The notes beneath the pieces are model-generated. The model was not told the origin of the DNA. It saw nothing but the letters and a program-made list of their open reading frames with translations, and made no database searches. From assembly GCA_025765595.1 (NCBI GenBank), contig JAIVFH010000013.1, positions 1 to 64,000 of the forward strand: a DNA stretch of 64,000 nt, in the 5' to 3' direction. The DNA is from Obelidium mucronatum. Its lineage: Eukaryota; Chytridiomycota; Chytridiomycetes; Chytridiales; Chytriomycetaceae. Below are positions 31,185 to 41,259 of this stretch, piece by piece; the stretch's first letter is position 1; each line of letters starts with the position of its first letter. The translations under genes and the position numbers were made by a program.

Positions 31185-33110
31185 TCCAAGCCAGCTGGTT
31201 CATCTTCTGGTTCCAAGGTTCCTGCTTCTCCTGGTTCTGCCAAGACTAATCCTGGCGCTGGCAAGACTGCTTCTGCTTCTGGTTCCCCATCTGGTTCCCC
31301 CAAGACTGCCACTTCTGCGTCCAAGACCACTACAGTTCCCAAGGCCAGTACAGTTCCCAAGGCTGCTTCTGCTTCCAAAGTGTCCAAGGCAATGCCAGCT
31401 CCCAAGGCAACTCCTGCTCTGAAGGCAACTCCAGCTCCCAAGGCGACTCCAGCTCCCAAGACTGCTGACAAGACAGCTGATTCCAGCTCCAAGCCAGTTC
31501 CAAAAACAGCAGTCCTCAAGACAACATCTGCTGGTGCCTCCATGACTGCTGGAACGAAGTCAATGCCTGTTCCCAAGTCTCAGGCTGTTGCCAACAAGAC
31601 AAGTGCTGCTTTGGCTTCCACAGCGTCATCTCCCTCTGCTGTCAATAGTGATGCTAACCTCAAGGCTGCCCTAAAGGCTTTGGCAGAAGCTCACAGAAAG
31701 TCGACAGATGCTGACGATTCAGAAAGTGAGTTAACACAACTGGACAATACACAGGAAGGGTCTGAAGGTGATGAAGAGGATGAGATTGCTGAGGAGGAAA
31801 TGGAGGGGGAAGAGGAGGAGAAAGAGGAGGAGGAAGAGGTGCCAGTTAAAAAAACGAAGGGTCAACCTGTGGTGGTTGATGGTGATGATGAAGATGATGA
31901 AGTTGAGGAGGTCCAGCCAGTTGTTCAAAGAAATAAGGGTCAACCTGTGGTGGTCGATGATGATGATGATGAAGATGATGAAGTTGAGGTGGTGCAGCCA
32001 GTTGGTCAAGGAAAAAAGAAGCGTCGTGTGGAGGACATTATTGAGGAGGAGGTAGATGAAGTTGAGGATGATGAAGATGTGTTGGATGAAGAAGAAGTGG
32101 AGGCTCATCCAAAAAAGAAGCGACATGTCATGAATCTTTTGGGCAGTGATGGAGAAGAAGAAGAAGCAGAGGTGAAAAAGATGGTTTCTGTTAAATGCAA
32201 GTTTCAGAATCAAGGAGCAGTTTTTCGTTGTAATGTGGAAGGGACAGTTGCTGAGAGAAACAAGGCAAAAGGTGAGACCAAGTTGTTGTCTTTATTGTGT
32301 ATTTTTAACAATCATTCCTTTGATAGTTTTTCTTGCTGATGTTTTGGCTGCTGCAAAAGTCCATCCAGCCACAACCCACTTTCGCAGGAAGGTCCACAGT
32401 GTTAGTTGGTTCACCCAGGAGGAGTACTTCTTTGACGACTCAGTTTTGGTGGACATTGCTTTGGATCCACACAGCCCAGATTACTTTGATGTTGCCTACA
32501 CTGATTCTGGCAGGATGCGATTTTGTTTTAACAGCTCTCTAACAATTTTTGGTATTTAGGAACAATGTTTGATCCATTTGCAACTTCTCCATTGGTTCAT
32601 TCGCCTGTAACTGGGCCATCTATGCAAGAAAGGCCATCTTCTATCTCATCCAAACAGCGCCGCCAAGTCCCCACATCTGTTGCTGAAGTTGTTGCCAAAG
32701 CTAAAGGACGGACTGGCACCCAAGACAAGTTCATCAGTCAAGTGAAAGAAGTGGGTATCCGCTTTTCTTACCTGACGCAGGATCAAGAGCCACTAATGAC
32801 GAAAACTCATGCTGCTGCAACTCTGTCAAAGGAATTCCCCAACTTTGGAAACACAGTGGAAAGTTTTCGGGCTTATGTTGGAGTCTTCTTTGCTGATTTG
32901 GAATTCCAAAGAGTAAGTGTTTCTTTCACTATTTTTTTTAATAATCCTTTATTTAATAATTGTTCAGCTCTTTCCAAAAACATACACGAGCTACTTTGAC
33001 AAAGAAATTGCATCTTTTCTTACAGCAATGTTGGGAAGCACATGTCAAAGTTCAATGCAAAATTGGTCCCCAAGCATCAAATATATGGTTGGAATACTCA
33101 AGCGTTTCAA
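31185..33110 (+). pseudogene. Unknown gene D, acidic/Lys-Ala rich, truncated
   Basis: Exons about 31185-32271, 32325-32515, 32553-32912 and 32968-33110. The N-terminal part is low complexity with linker-histone-like repeats (KATPAPKATPAPK). It is followed by a long acidic region with two TKGQPVVVD/NKGQPVVVD repeats and basic KKKRR patches, then a better-structured C-terminal part (TTHFRRKVHSVSWFTQEEYF; PNFGNTVESFRAYVGVFFAD; FPKTYTSYFDKEIASFL). The frame is cut at 33110 by a MITE end. Probably nuclear by composition. No known family; it may be a partner gene of the KDZ element. Confidence 0.5.
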
Positions 33111-33111
33111 C

Positions 33112-33172
33112 TCCTAGTCGGGCCCGAATCGGACCCCGAATCGCGCGTGCCGCTCGAACCCCGGGCTGTTTG
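33112..33172 (+). mobile_element. ATTCGG-word MITE, right end only
   Basis: CTCCTAGTCGGGCCCGAATC through CGCGCGTGCCG to CCCCGGGCTG, identical in plan to the last 60 bp of the complete copy at 39744. Confidence 0.75.
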
Positions 33173-33174
33173 AT

Positions 33175-33345
33175 TACAGGACAAGATCACATTGTCATAA
33201 AGCAAGACAATCTATCCACTATTGGAATCACACACGATTCTGGGCATCACAATTGCGTGAAGCACATGGATGTATGACACCGTTTTATTAATCACCACAT
33301 CGTTCATGGTGACATTGTACTTCCAAACAAATGTGGGCAAACTGT
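33175..33345 (+). pseudogene. Copia RNase H relic
   Basis: HIVIKQDNLSTIGITHDSGH followed by KHMD, a one-base break, then RFINHHIVHGDIVLPNKCGQ. This matches the last RNase H motif and tail of Copia pol (QDNKS...KHIDI..HFIRD). A third, unrelated Copia lineage besides those at 18.9 and 19.4 kb. Confidence 0.65.
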
Positions 33346-33429
33346 TTGATGAAAGCTGAAAGTCCCAAGGACTCTTCCTATAATCTAAGTCTTTCAATGT
33401 TGCAAGCTGAAAGGACTCTCTCCACACGT

Positions 33430-33660
33430 ACTATAGCGAGCAGCCCGATTCGAACCCCAATTTGGACTCCTAGTCGGAAAACGACTCGGAGTCCGACTAG
33501 GGCCCTAGTAGGGCCCGATTAGGAGCGATTCCGATTAGGGGCCGAATCGGAATGGCCAATAGGCCAATTGCCGCTCCTAATCGCCTCTTACTGTATTCCT
33601 AACCAGTTTCCAGTGGGAGATTTCTGCTTTTACGTAAAGGGGTTTTCTTACTCCTAGTTG
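33430..33660 (+). mobile_element. ATTCGG-word MITE, left part
   Basis: CGTACTATAGCGAGCAGCCC to ACTCCTAGTTGGACT, homologous to 39223-39470; then cut by the TIR at 33661. The right part is not found at the other side of that element. Confidence 0.75.
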
Positions 33661-33994
33661 GACTGAGGTGCGCCGTACCGCGCTAGGACCTTTTTAGCTA
33701 CCCAATTTAATGAATATGTAATTAATTTAATTTAAATAAAAGCAATATAAAGATGCAAGGGTATTATAATCAAAGAACATGATGATGCAAGGCTTCCAGT
33801 CATCAAATTGACTGACCGGCATATGCTGGGGTGTGCACGAAGTTGCCAAAAAATGAGTTTTAAGATAAAAAATAGAAATAACAATAAAAATTGAAAGAAA
33901 AGCATGATTGGTAGTCTAAATAAGTTGAGCTTTATTTAATATTGAATCAAAATGATTAAAAGTGAAGTTTATTTAATACATCAAAAAGTGGGTC

Positions 33995-34655
33995 TCACCC
34001 AGAGTCAGCTGCCACCTTTTCTCCCTTGGTAAGTAGCGGGACCAGTGAGTGGCGCACCATAGCGAGATCTGACCAGTCACCTGCAACCCCACCAGACACG
34101 TGGACAATTTTTGAGGTTCCAATGGCAGTTGCGACCTGGTACCGAAGACCTGCATGATTAAATTTATGAGAAAAGAGTTGTTTATTGAACTTTCCTGCCT
34201 CATTAATGAGGCAGTCAATTCCGTCAACATAACAGGAGGGCTTGAGGTGTGGCCAGCCCTCAAACCTATCTTCAAAGTGAATCTAAGCCAAATATTAAAA
34301 GAAACACAAAACCAGCAAAATAAAATACTAACACTTACCTCATCCATTTGGTTGAATACACTAATCATTCTCCAGATTTTGTCCCGCCAATTTGATGGGC
34401 TTGTCTTGAACCTTCTGGCAGCTGACCGCTCCGGTGTGTATTCCTTGAAAAAGTTCAAGCACCACAGAAAATGGATCTTGGTGAGTTTATCACGCAGGAC
34501 CGCTTGTCCAACAATGAGCCAGAGGTCCACAGAAGACTCCACTGAGAGACCAAAGATGGCTTGGAAGGCCTGGCTCCAGACTTGGCACTTTCTCAGAAAA
34601 GAGTCAGCTGACAGACTAAGGAGGGGCTCAGCCCGGTGAACCATGAGCTGAAGTT
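33995..34655 (-). pseudogene. IS4EU/Harbinger-like DDE transposase fragment
   Basis: The minus-strand first exon (34655 to about 34340) reads FGLSVESSVDLWLIVGQAVL, FLWCLNFFKEYTPERSAARR and WRMISVFNQMDE, the helical N-terminal part. The next exon, read in the frame opened by splicing near 34280, gives CYVDGIDCLINEAGKF, FSHKFNHAGLRYQVATAIGT, VSGGVAGDWSDL and GEKVAADSG: two catalytic Asp contexts (VDG.D and ADSG). The third acidic residue and C-terminus are missing after a GTGAGACC donor at 33997. The N-terminus is cut at 34655 by repeat R2. Confidence 0.7.
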
Positions 34656-34735
34656 GCAGGTTGCTTGTCAACCTGTCATGTTAAGGGGGAGTTTGAGGGG
34701 GTTGGAAGGCAATTCCTTGTAGTTCTATATTTAAA
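34655..34735 (+). repeat. Repeat R2 hairpin end
   Basis: Perfect CAGGTTG-CTTGT-CAACCTG hairpin and the following TCATGTTAAGGGGGAGTTTG ... TTGTAGTTCTAT. It sits exactly between the DDE fragment and the helicase fragment. Confidence 0.85.
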
Positions 34736-35693
34736 AAATATAATTTAAACTTAGGGGACATTGTAAATCCACTTCTACATGACGCGATCTCTCTTTCCAT
34801 CTAAAACACTCCTTCCTGTCCCCCAGCCTCCAATCTTCCTACTTTTACAAGCCTTGAGAATTATTTGAAAAAGTTACAAGAACCTTCTACAGCTGCAGAT
34901 GACTTTAATGGTAGCACTCGTTACTACACAAACATACCTGAGCATGAACGGGTGGTCAAAATGCAACAGCTCTTTGGCCCAATCCCTTGGACTGATCCAT
35001 CACCTTTAGGTGTTCCAGACACTTCTACTCTTCTGCCATTTGCTAAGATTGCTGACATTTCCTTGGCTTTTCGGCTTGACTTTTGGCAGCATTACACTTT
35101 TGAAACATACGCTCGTCACCTGCTATATCGATATTTGGAGGACGCGTCTGAGCCTGTGGCTGAGTTTGCAGCATCTTTTTTTTTTGAAGCCGCAACTTGT
35201 TGGGTACCTTGGCGGCGAGGCTGGAACTGGAAAGTCCGCCGTTATTGCTGCACTTTTGACCTTTTCTAAGCTATGGGGACGGAGGAACACTGTCGAAACC
35301 ATGTCTTTTATGGGGTTGGCTGGGTTAATGATCGATGGCGATACAATTCACTCACACCGAGGCTTGGGTCTTAATTTAAACGATCGCAAGGGATTGGATC
35401 ACACACTAAAGCACCGCATTGTCTGTGTGTATTTAAGCATCATTGACGAGGTTTCAATGACTAAAATTGATGTGATGGGCGCAGCAGACCAGAGGACTCG
35501 AGAAGCTGTTGGTAACAGCCTTGTGTGGGGCATCTCTTGCTGTGTGGGGATTGGCTCCAGCTACCACCAGTAGGAGGAAGGCCACTCTTCGACACTGGAT
35601 CAGCGGATGCCATTGATAACCAATTTGTGGAGAGTGGGAGACGCCTCTGGGAGAGTTTGAACTGGGTTGCTTTCCTCACAAAGGTATTCTTCT

Positions 35694-35716
35694 TCCAATA
35701 TTTACTTTTTATTGGA
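35694..35716. repeat. TCCAATA-N9-TATTGGA site 14 (helicase intron)
   Basis: Spacer TTTACTTTT, 10 bases after the donor GTATTC. Confidence 0.9.
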
Positions 35717-35727
35717 TGATATTCCCT

Positions 35728-35750
35728 TCCAATAACATCAACTTATTGGA
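35728..35750. repeat. TCCAATA-N9-TATTGGA site 15 (helicase intron)
   Basis: Spacer ACATCAACT. Its last base is followed directly by TCAG, the 3' splice site. Confidence 0.9.
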
Positions 35751-37121
35751 TCAGGTTTGGCGTCAGAAAGATGATCCTCCTTTTCTTTCGTTTTTGTCAC
35801 GGTTGCGATGGGGGGCTTTGACTGAGGCTGACTTGACTTTGATCAATTCCCAAACCGTGGCATCTGTTACAAACCAACAGACCCCACCTCTACCACCAAC
35901 CTCTGATTTTTTTGCTCCTGTTGCCACTGCCACAAATGCTGAACGTTGCTCTGTGATACGAAAAATCATAATGGATACTTGTCGTGAGAAGCAGTTAGTC
36001 TGTTACAGGATTATTGCTGCACCTGCAAACGACAAGAACAGGACTGCCATTGCTCGTATCTCTTACTTGAACGATGATTCAACTGACAAGATCCCTTTGC
36101 TTTTGGATTTCTACTTGGGCATGCCACTTATGATTACAAAACGAATCCCTGTTCTGAATCATCTCAAAATCTTTGCGAATGGTACTCTGTGCTTTGTCTT
36201 GGGATTTGCGACTCAGACTATGGAGAACTATGTTACTACTGTTGTTGATGGGGTTGTGGTTAAGCAATTTACAAAGACACCCGCTTGGCTCTGGGTAAAA
36301 GTGAGGAACTGTAAACGGATTTTGGTACCTGGCTGTCCCGCTGGGGTTGTTGCTATTCCACCTCTCACTCTTGCTGTTTCGATTAAAATGCCAAACTCTG
36401 CCAAACTATGGTCACCAAGGCTTACTCAATTTCCTGTCATATCCGCTTTGGCTTGCACTCCTGAAAAATTGCAAGGAGTTACCCTTGAACACTGGATCAC
36501 TATTTCAAAACTGGATCGTATCCACTTCAAACCGCAAACTCTTTATGTTGCCTTTTCCAGAGTGCGCAAGCTTAGTTCTATCCGTCTAATCTCCAGATTG
36601 ACCCTGGAATATTCTCGCAAATTTAGACCGCCAAGACAGGCTGTAGCGGAAATGATGCGTTTAATTCAACTGGTCTGCATTCCTGCATATGCAAGTCAGT
36701 CAGTGCGACTCAAGTTTGATGACTGGAAGGCACTTCAAGTTACCCTTGCAGCATCATTTTCTTAGATTATTATCATACATTATACCCCTGCATCTTTGTT
36801 TTCTTTGTTTTTATAATAAAATAATTTGTCATCTGTCAAATTGGGTAGCTAAAAAGGTCCTAGCGACGGTACGGCGCACCTCAGTCATCGATGTTCAACT
36901 ATCGATGATCGTTGGATATAGGTTTACTGTAATTATCGCTAAACCACGGTATTCTCATCGATATTTATAGAGTTTTATAGCAATAAATAAGAAATTATCA
37001 TAATTCTCTTTATTTGACAATAACCACACGATAAATTATCGTGACAATGCGATAACTCTCGATCAAAAAAAAAAAGAACAAAGAAACGCTGCCCTCAACC
37101 ACCCAACCAGTCCCTATTGTT

Positions 37122-37927
37122 CTAGTAAGTATCAAATCCCCCACTTTGATCATCCTCATCCGCATTATTCTGGTCCTCTTCATCCTCTTCGTCACCCTCC
37201 TCCTCATCAAGTATGTCTTCCTCTTCTTCCTCAACAGCCACATTCCCCTTTGATTTCTTGGTTGTTTTCTTGGTGATCGCCGCCTTTGCTGATTTTTTTT
37301 TGTTGGTAGCAACCTTTGCGAGGTCCGTTTTTGACAGCTTCATGGCCTCCACGTCATCATGCGAAAGTCCCGCCCGAGACACAGCAGCAATATTCTGGCG
37401 CAACGACTGGGCAGCGTTTTGTTTCACAAGGGACTCTTGGGAAGCCGCGATCCTGCTGAGACTGCCGGCAATCTGCTTGATGTATCTGGTAAGATGGTTG
37501 CTTGAAGTTCCTGCTGCAGACTCTTGGATATCTGCCAAGAGTGCATCTGCTTCAACCCCTTCCCCTTCATCATCACTTTCGCTTACTCCATGTTGCTTTG
37601 CAAGCTCGTCCAGATCTTTTCCCTTCAGCTTGAGTGCCTTTGAGTCCACAGTAAGGTTTAACTTGTTTTTGATGACCGCCGCTAACCCAGTAAATTTTGT
37701 ACGTTCTGACACGCTAGTCTTGAAGAACCTGAATTAAAGTGCAGAGTTAAAATTGGGTGGGGTCAGGAAGACTGGAATGTTGGAGCTTACCATCCTCCCA
37801 TCAGCTTTCTCTTTCTTGGAGACAAGAAGAGTGGTTTAATATCATCAAATGGAGTGGGAGATTTGGATTTCTTGGCTGCACTGGGGGTTTTGGGGGATTT
37901 TTGGACCTTTGAGAGTTTTTCAGACAT
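37122..37927 (-). CDS. Accessory protein of Harbinger-like element
   Basis: Exon 1 (37927 to about 37789) starts MSEKLSKVQKSPKTPSAAKK, Lys/Pro/Ser-rich. Exon 2 (about 37735-37122) joins in frame (GGWFFKTSVSERTKFTGLAA) and continues with a helical middle (LTRYIKQIAGSLSRIAASQE), a Lys-rich KKTTKKSK stretch and a highly acidic tail (EEEEEDILDEEEGDEEDEED). About 240 aa, no stop inside. Harbinger elements usually carry a second DNA-binding gene beside the transposase; position and divergent orientation fit, but no Myb/SANT motif is evident. Confidence 0.55.
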
Positions 37928-37981
37928 TTTGTGGGACTTCACTTGGTTCAAGTACTTCTCTTATACAAATAAACATAAATC

Positions 37982-38045
37982 TAATTTGGTTTTCTAATTT
38001 TGATTTCTAATTTTGCTTTCTAATTTGGTTTTCTAACTTGGTGTA
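37982..38045. promoter_or_regulatory. Tandem repeats in divergent promoter
   Basis: Four to five imperfect copies of about 15 bp (TTTCTAATTTTGGTT and variants) fill the 134-bp gap between the accessory gene start (37927) and the transposase start (38062). They are candidate binding sites for the element's own protein. Confidence 0.5.
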
Positions 38046-38061
38046 GGTTTTAACTTAAAAA

Positions 38062-39035
38062 ATGTCATGGAATTTTGTCATTGGGAGCTTACGGGCGTCA
38101 ACAGGGCTGGATCAAGATACGATGGAGTCCCTTTTTCTCAAGTATTGCGGCAGAAATACCCCCATCAAGACCCGCAAGTGCCTGTTCGATTGTTTTCAGA
38201 GTTTGAAAACAGATACAACTAAACGGGCCTCTGCTGAATACAAAACCTGAAAGTCCTACGGATCCTTGGCTGGAAAGATTAAAAAGGGTATAATTTATTT
38301 GGGAAGCGTCATTAACGAACTGGAGGAGGTGTGGGATGATCGCTGGTGTGATGCCAATGACATCTCTGATGGATCTTTTGACCTACGCCACCGCCTTTCG
38401 TTACTAAGTTAAATATTTGATTTTTCTTTATTTTCTTCTATACTTGTCTTTAAGTCAGTCTTTTTTAGGTTTACATCGAAAGACCTCCTCATCGAAAACA
38501 GAGAAGGTTTTTCTCTGGTAAATGCAAGAGGCATTGTGTTAAAATCCAATGTCTTACAGACAATCGTGGGAACATTTGCTGGATGGGGGATAGGGTGAGT
38601 GGTGGTGGAGGTGTAGTTGTTAGCTGAACTCACTTTTACCAGATGTTCAAAGGATCAGTACATGACATGACAATGTACGCACAAGATCATCCGCAGTTGG
38701 ATCCAGGAGAGCTGGTCTTGGCAGATAAGGGCTACGTAGGGCCGCGTGGACGCGGATTGAGTCTGATAGTGCCTTTCAAGGCAACGGCAAGGAGCCCTCT
38801 GACACCGTTCAAGCTTGCATACAACCAGATGCATTCAGTCAAACGTATTGTTGTGGAACACTCCTTTGGGTTTGCCAAACGATACACAGCCATCAAACAT
38901 ACGAATCGCGTTCAAAGAATTCCCGAATCGTTTGACAGAGGTCAAATGACCCACTCCTATCTATGGAACATCGTCAAAGTGATTATTCATTCAACCACAA
39001 TGTATACCTTCAGAAACCAGCAGCGATACCCATGA
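38062..39035 (+). pseudogene. Harbinger-like DDE transposase, damaged
   Basis: The N-terminal part reads ASTGLDQDTMESLFLKYCGR, TPIKTRKCLFDCFQSLKTD and, after an in-frame TGA at 38248, LEEVWDDRW, matching the N-terminal part of fungal Harbinger transposases. A later exon (about 38469-38600) gives YIERPPHRKQRRFFSGKCKR, spliced through GTGAGTGG...TTTTACCAG to GSVHDMTMY, ELVLADKGYVG (second Asp) and KRIVVEHSFGFAKRY (Glu). The first catalytic Asp expected before YIERP is not found in any frame. AATAAAG follows the stop (39033). Decayed, although the C-terminal exon is perfect. Confidence 0.75.
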
Positions 39036-39210
39036 CGGAAATATAAATAAAGTTTTATTTTAATTATTTAACTATTCTATTGCTAGGAGTATAATTTTTA
39101 TGACAGTTTATTTTTATGTTATTTATTTATTTTATTTAGCGATAAAATATGCCTCGATACGATGAGCGCTAAATAGCAATAAAACACGCTAAAAATTATA
39201 GTTTATTATA

Positions 39211-39754
39211 GGTTATTATCACGTACTATAGCGAGCGGCACTCCCGATTCGGACCCCGATTCGGACTCCTAGTCGGAAATCAACTCGGAGTCCGACTAGG
39301 GCCCTAGTAGGGCCCGATTAGGAGCAATTCCGATTAGGGGCCGAATCAGAATGGCCAATAGGCCAATTGCCGCTCCTAATCGCCTCCTACTGTACTCCTA
39401 ACCAGTTTCCAGGAGGAGATTTCTGCTTTTTCGTATTATTTGAAGGGGTTTTCTTACTCCTAGTCGGACTTCCGAAAAGGACATACCATTAAATGAGAAA
39501 ACTTACCTAAAGAAATGAAAAACTTTTGAAATAAAGCTTTTAGAACTCCTTTTAAGAGGTGAAGAATGTTATAAGGACAGGTCCGATTGGCGCATTTGCG
39601 ATTAGGAGCGCCACTAGGACCCAGCGCCCTATTGGGCTCCTAATCGGACCAACTCCTAATAGGGCCCGATTCGGACTCCTAGTCGGACTCCAAGTCGGGC
39701 CCTAATCGGACCCCGAATCGCGCGTGCCGTTCGGACCCCGGGCTGGTTATTATC
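39211..39754 (+). mobile_element. ATTCGG-word MITE, complete copy
   Basis: 524 bp (39221-39744) flanked by a perfect 10-bp duplication GGTTATTATC (39211-39220, 39745-39754). The ends are imperfect inverted repeats around CGAGCGGCAC / CGAACGGCAC and CGATTCGG. The subterminal regions are dense in GATTCGGAC, CTAGTCGGA and TAATCGGAC words. A target duplication of 9-10 bp is typical of Mutator-like elements; no transposase inside. It sits in the right end of the Harbinger-like element. Confidence 0.85.
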
Positions 39755-39784
39755 GATGTATCGATCGCCGGTAAAAACTGGCAC

Positions 39785-40495
39785 ATGTCTATTGATTGCC
39801 AGAACATTTAAATTGGCTACTTTCTTTGTTTCCAAAAATCTACAGAAGATGCCCAACAAGCCAAACAGCAATTCCAACAGCCCTATTGACACTTGTGTTG
39901 GTTGGTGGTATGCAGGAAAGGATGAACACCTTAGACAATGTTGTGGCTTCAAGAAATCAACAGCTAATGTGTAAAATAAAGTGTAACGTGATCATTCAGG
40001 TCAAAACCCCTTCTTACAAAAGTTGAACCTTGATGTATTGTGTGGGAGTGCCTAATGGAACATGGAGCAACTTTGTTTCCCAGTCATATTTTCTTGATAT
40101 TGACAGTGAAATAACAGCTTGAACTTGTTGATTTTCTAAAAATAGAACTATTTAGAAACCCCTTTTTAACCCTCAAACCATTTCAACACAGTAGCAACAC
40201 CTTTTCTATAAATAGAACTACAAGGAATTGGCCTTCAACCCCTCAAACTCCCCCTTAACATGACAGGTTGACAAATGTTAGTTGATTTCTTGGAGCCACA
40301 ACATTGTCTAAGGTGTTCGTTCACACAGAATCATTTTCCTGCATAGCACCAACCAACACAAGGGATTATTGCCACAGATGCAAAAATTGCAGTCAATCTG
40401 TCAATAGGGGTGTTGGCACTGCTGTTTGGCTTGTTTGGCATCTTCTGTAGATTTTTGGAAACAAAGAAAGCAGCCACTTTAAATTCTCTGGCAAT
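39785..40495. repeat. Fold-back repeat around R2
   Basis: 39785-39990 (TCTATTGATTGCCAGAACAT ... GCTTCAAGAAATCAAC) is repeated inverted at 40284-40495, about 200 bp per arm, with the R2 copy (39945-40280) in the loop. Arms differ by a 20-30-bp indel. Confidence 0.65.
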
Positions 40496-40657
40496 CAATA
40501 ACTTAAATCTTCCGGCTATTCTGGAAGAGTCTCACAACAAATTTCCCTAAAATGAAATTTTCTACTTCCAGTGTTGAACTCTCAAAAAAGACCTAATTCC
40601 TCTGGATTTGCAACCTGCACTGCGAAGAAGCAAAGTGACTGAGCGTATGTCTCTAGT
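40495..40657 (+). repeat. Repeat R1, copy 5
   Basis: AACTTAAATCTTCCGGCTAT to GTATGTCTCTAGT, closely matching copy 1. It follows the fold-back directly. Confidence 0.7.
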
Positions 40658-40659
40658 AG

Positions 40660-41240
40660 CATTTGGGGACACACTTGCGTTCAGACAATATACAAGAGTC
40701 GCCAGGTATTCAAAGATAGGCATGAACGACTGTGTAAGATGAATTAACAACCGAGTTATTAACTGAAATCGGATCTCTTCCTTTGATTACCTCTGCCTGA
40801 GTGAACATAGCATGATAGCCTAAGTTCTCAGGAGAGTCCTTGTAATCCGATGAAGAATCCTCGTCTACTTCCTGAGAATGTTTGCTTTCGCTACCCGATT
40901 CCTCAGTACTCGATGCGCCTTCTGACCGAGTATCCTCAAATTCCAGCGACTCAACACATCTGATACTACGCTACCATCGACACCCCAACCAACAGGCGCC
41001 GATCCATCCACCAACGGCTCCGCCACCGGCACAACCTTTCAAGACACCGGTTTGTACATGGTGTGCACGTCGACGAGCTGAGAGCTCATTTCGACAACCA
41101 GGGTGCTATCAATTTGTTGGCAACACCACAACAACATCTCCCCATCACCCCACAAATCCACCACCCCTTCTCTCTGCAACTGCATCGCCGCAGTGAGTAG
41201 ATCACGACTATTCATGTCATGATCGATCACTAACACCTCA
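40660..41240. other. No gene recognised
   Basis: Short overlapping frames on both strands with biased composition. Contains a Pro/His-rich plus-strand stretch at 40990-41190 without known motif. Confidence 0.4.
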
Positions 41241-41259
41241 GCCACCGCTTCACCGCTCT

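Larger units (their letters stand above)
34790..36765 (+). pseudogene. Helitron PIF1-type helicase, broken
   Basis: Superfamily 1B helicase half of a Helitron protein. Walker A GGEAGTGKSAVIAALLTF (about 35200-35260), Walker B YLSIIDEVSM, GDWLQLPPVGGRPLF (motif III), TPEKLQGVTLEH and QTLYVAFSRVRKLSSIRLIS (motif VI). One intron (35684-35754) is almost wholly two 23-bp palindromes. Frame breaks: one in a T-run near 35180 just before Walker A, and one near 35525. It ends at TAG 36765 with AATAAAATAA 50 bp on. The Rep half is absent upstream, where R2 lies. Confidence 0.85.
33661..36896. mobile_element. 3.2-kb TIR element with DDE and helicase genes
   Basis: Inverted ends of about 48 bp: GACTGAGGTGCGCCGTACCG, then CTAGGACCTTTTTAGCTACC, inward from 33661 and again from 36896 (one small indel). 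Inside are a truncated DDE transposase (minus), a 75-bp R2 hairpin repeat and a Helitron PIF1 helicase (plus). The two genes come from unrelated superfamilies, so the element is a composite. No target duplication was resolved. Confidence 0.75.

Noticed and set aside
31185..32271. Linker histone H1 gene, from the PKATPAPK repeats
   Set aside because: No globular winged-helix domain, and the long acidic half is unlike H1; only low-complexity resemblance.
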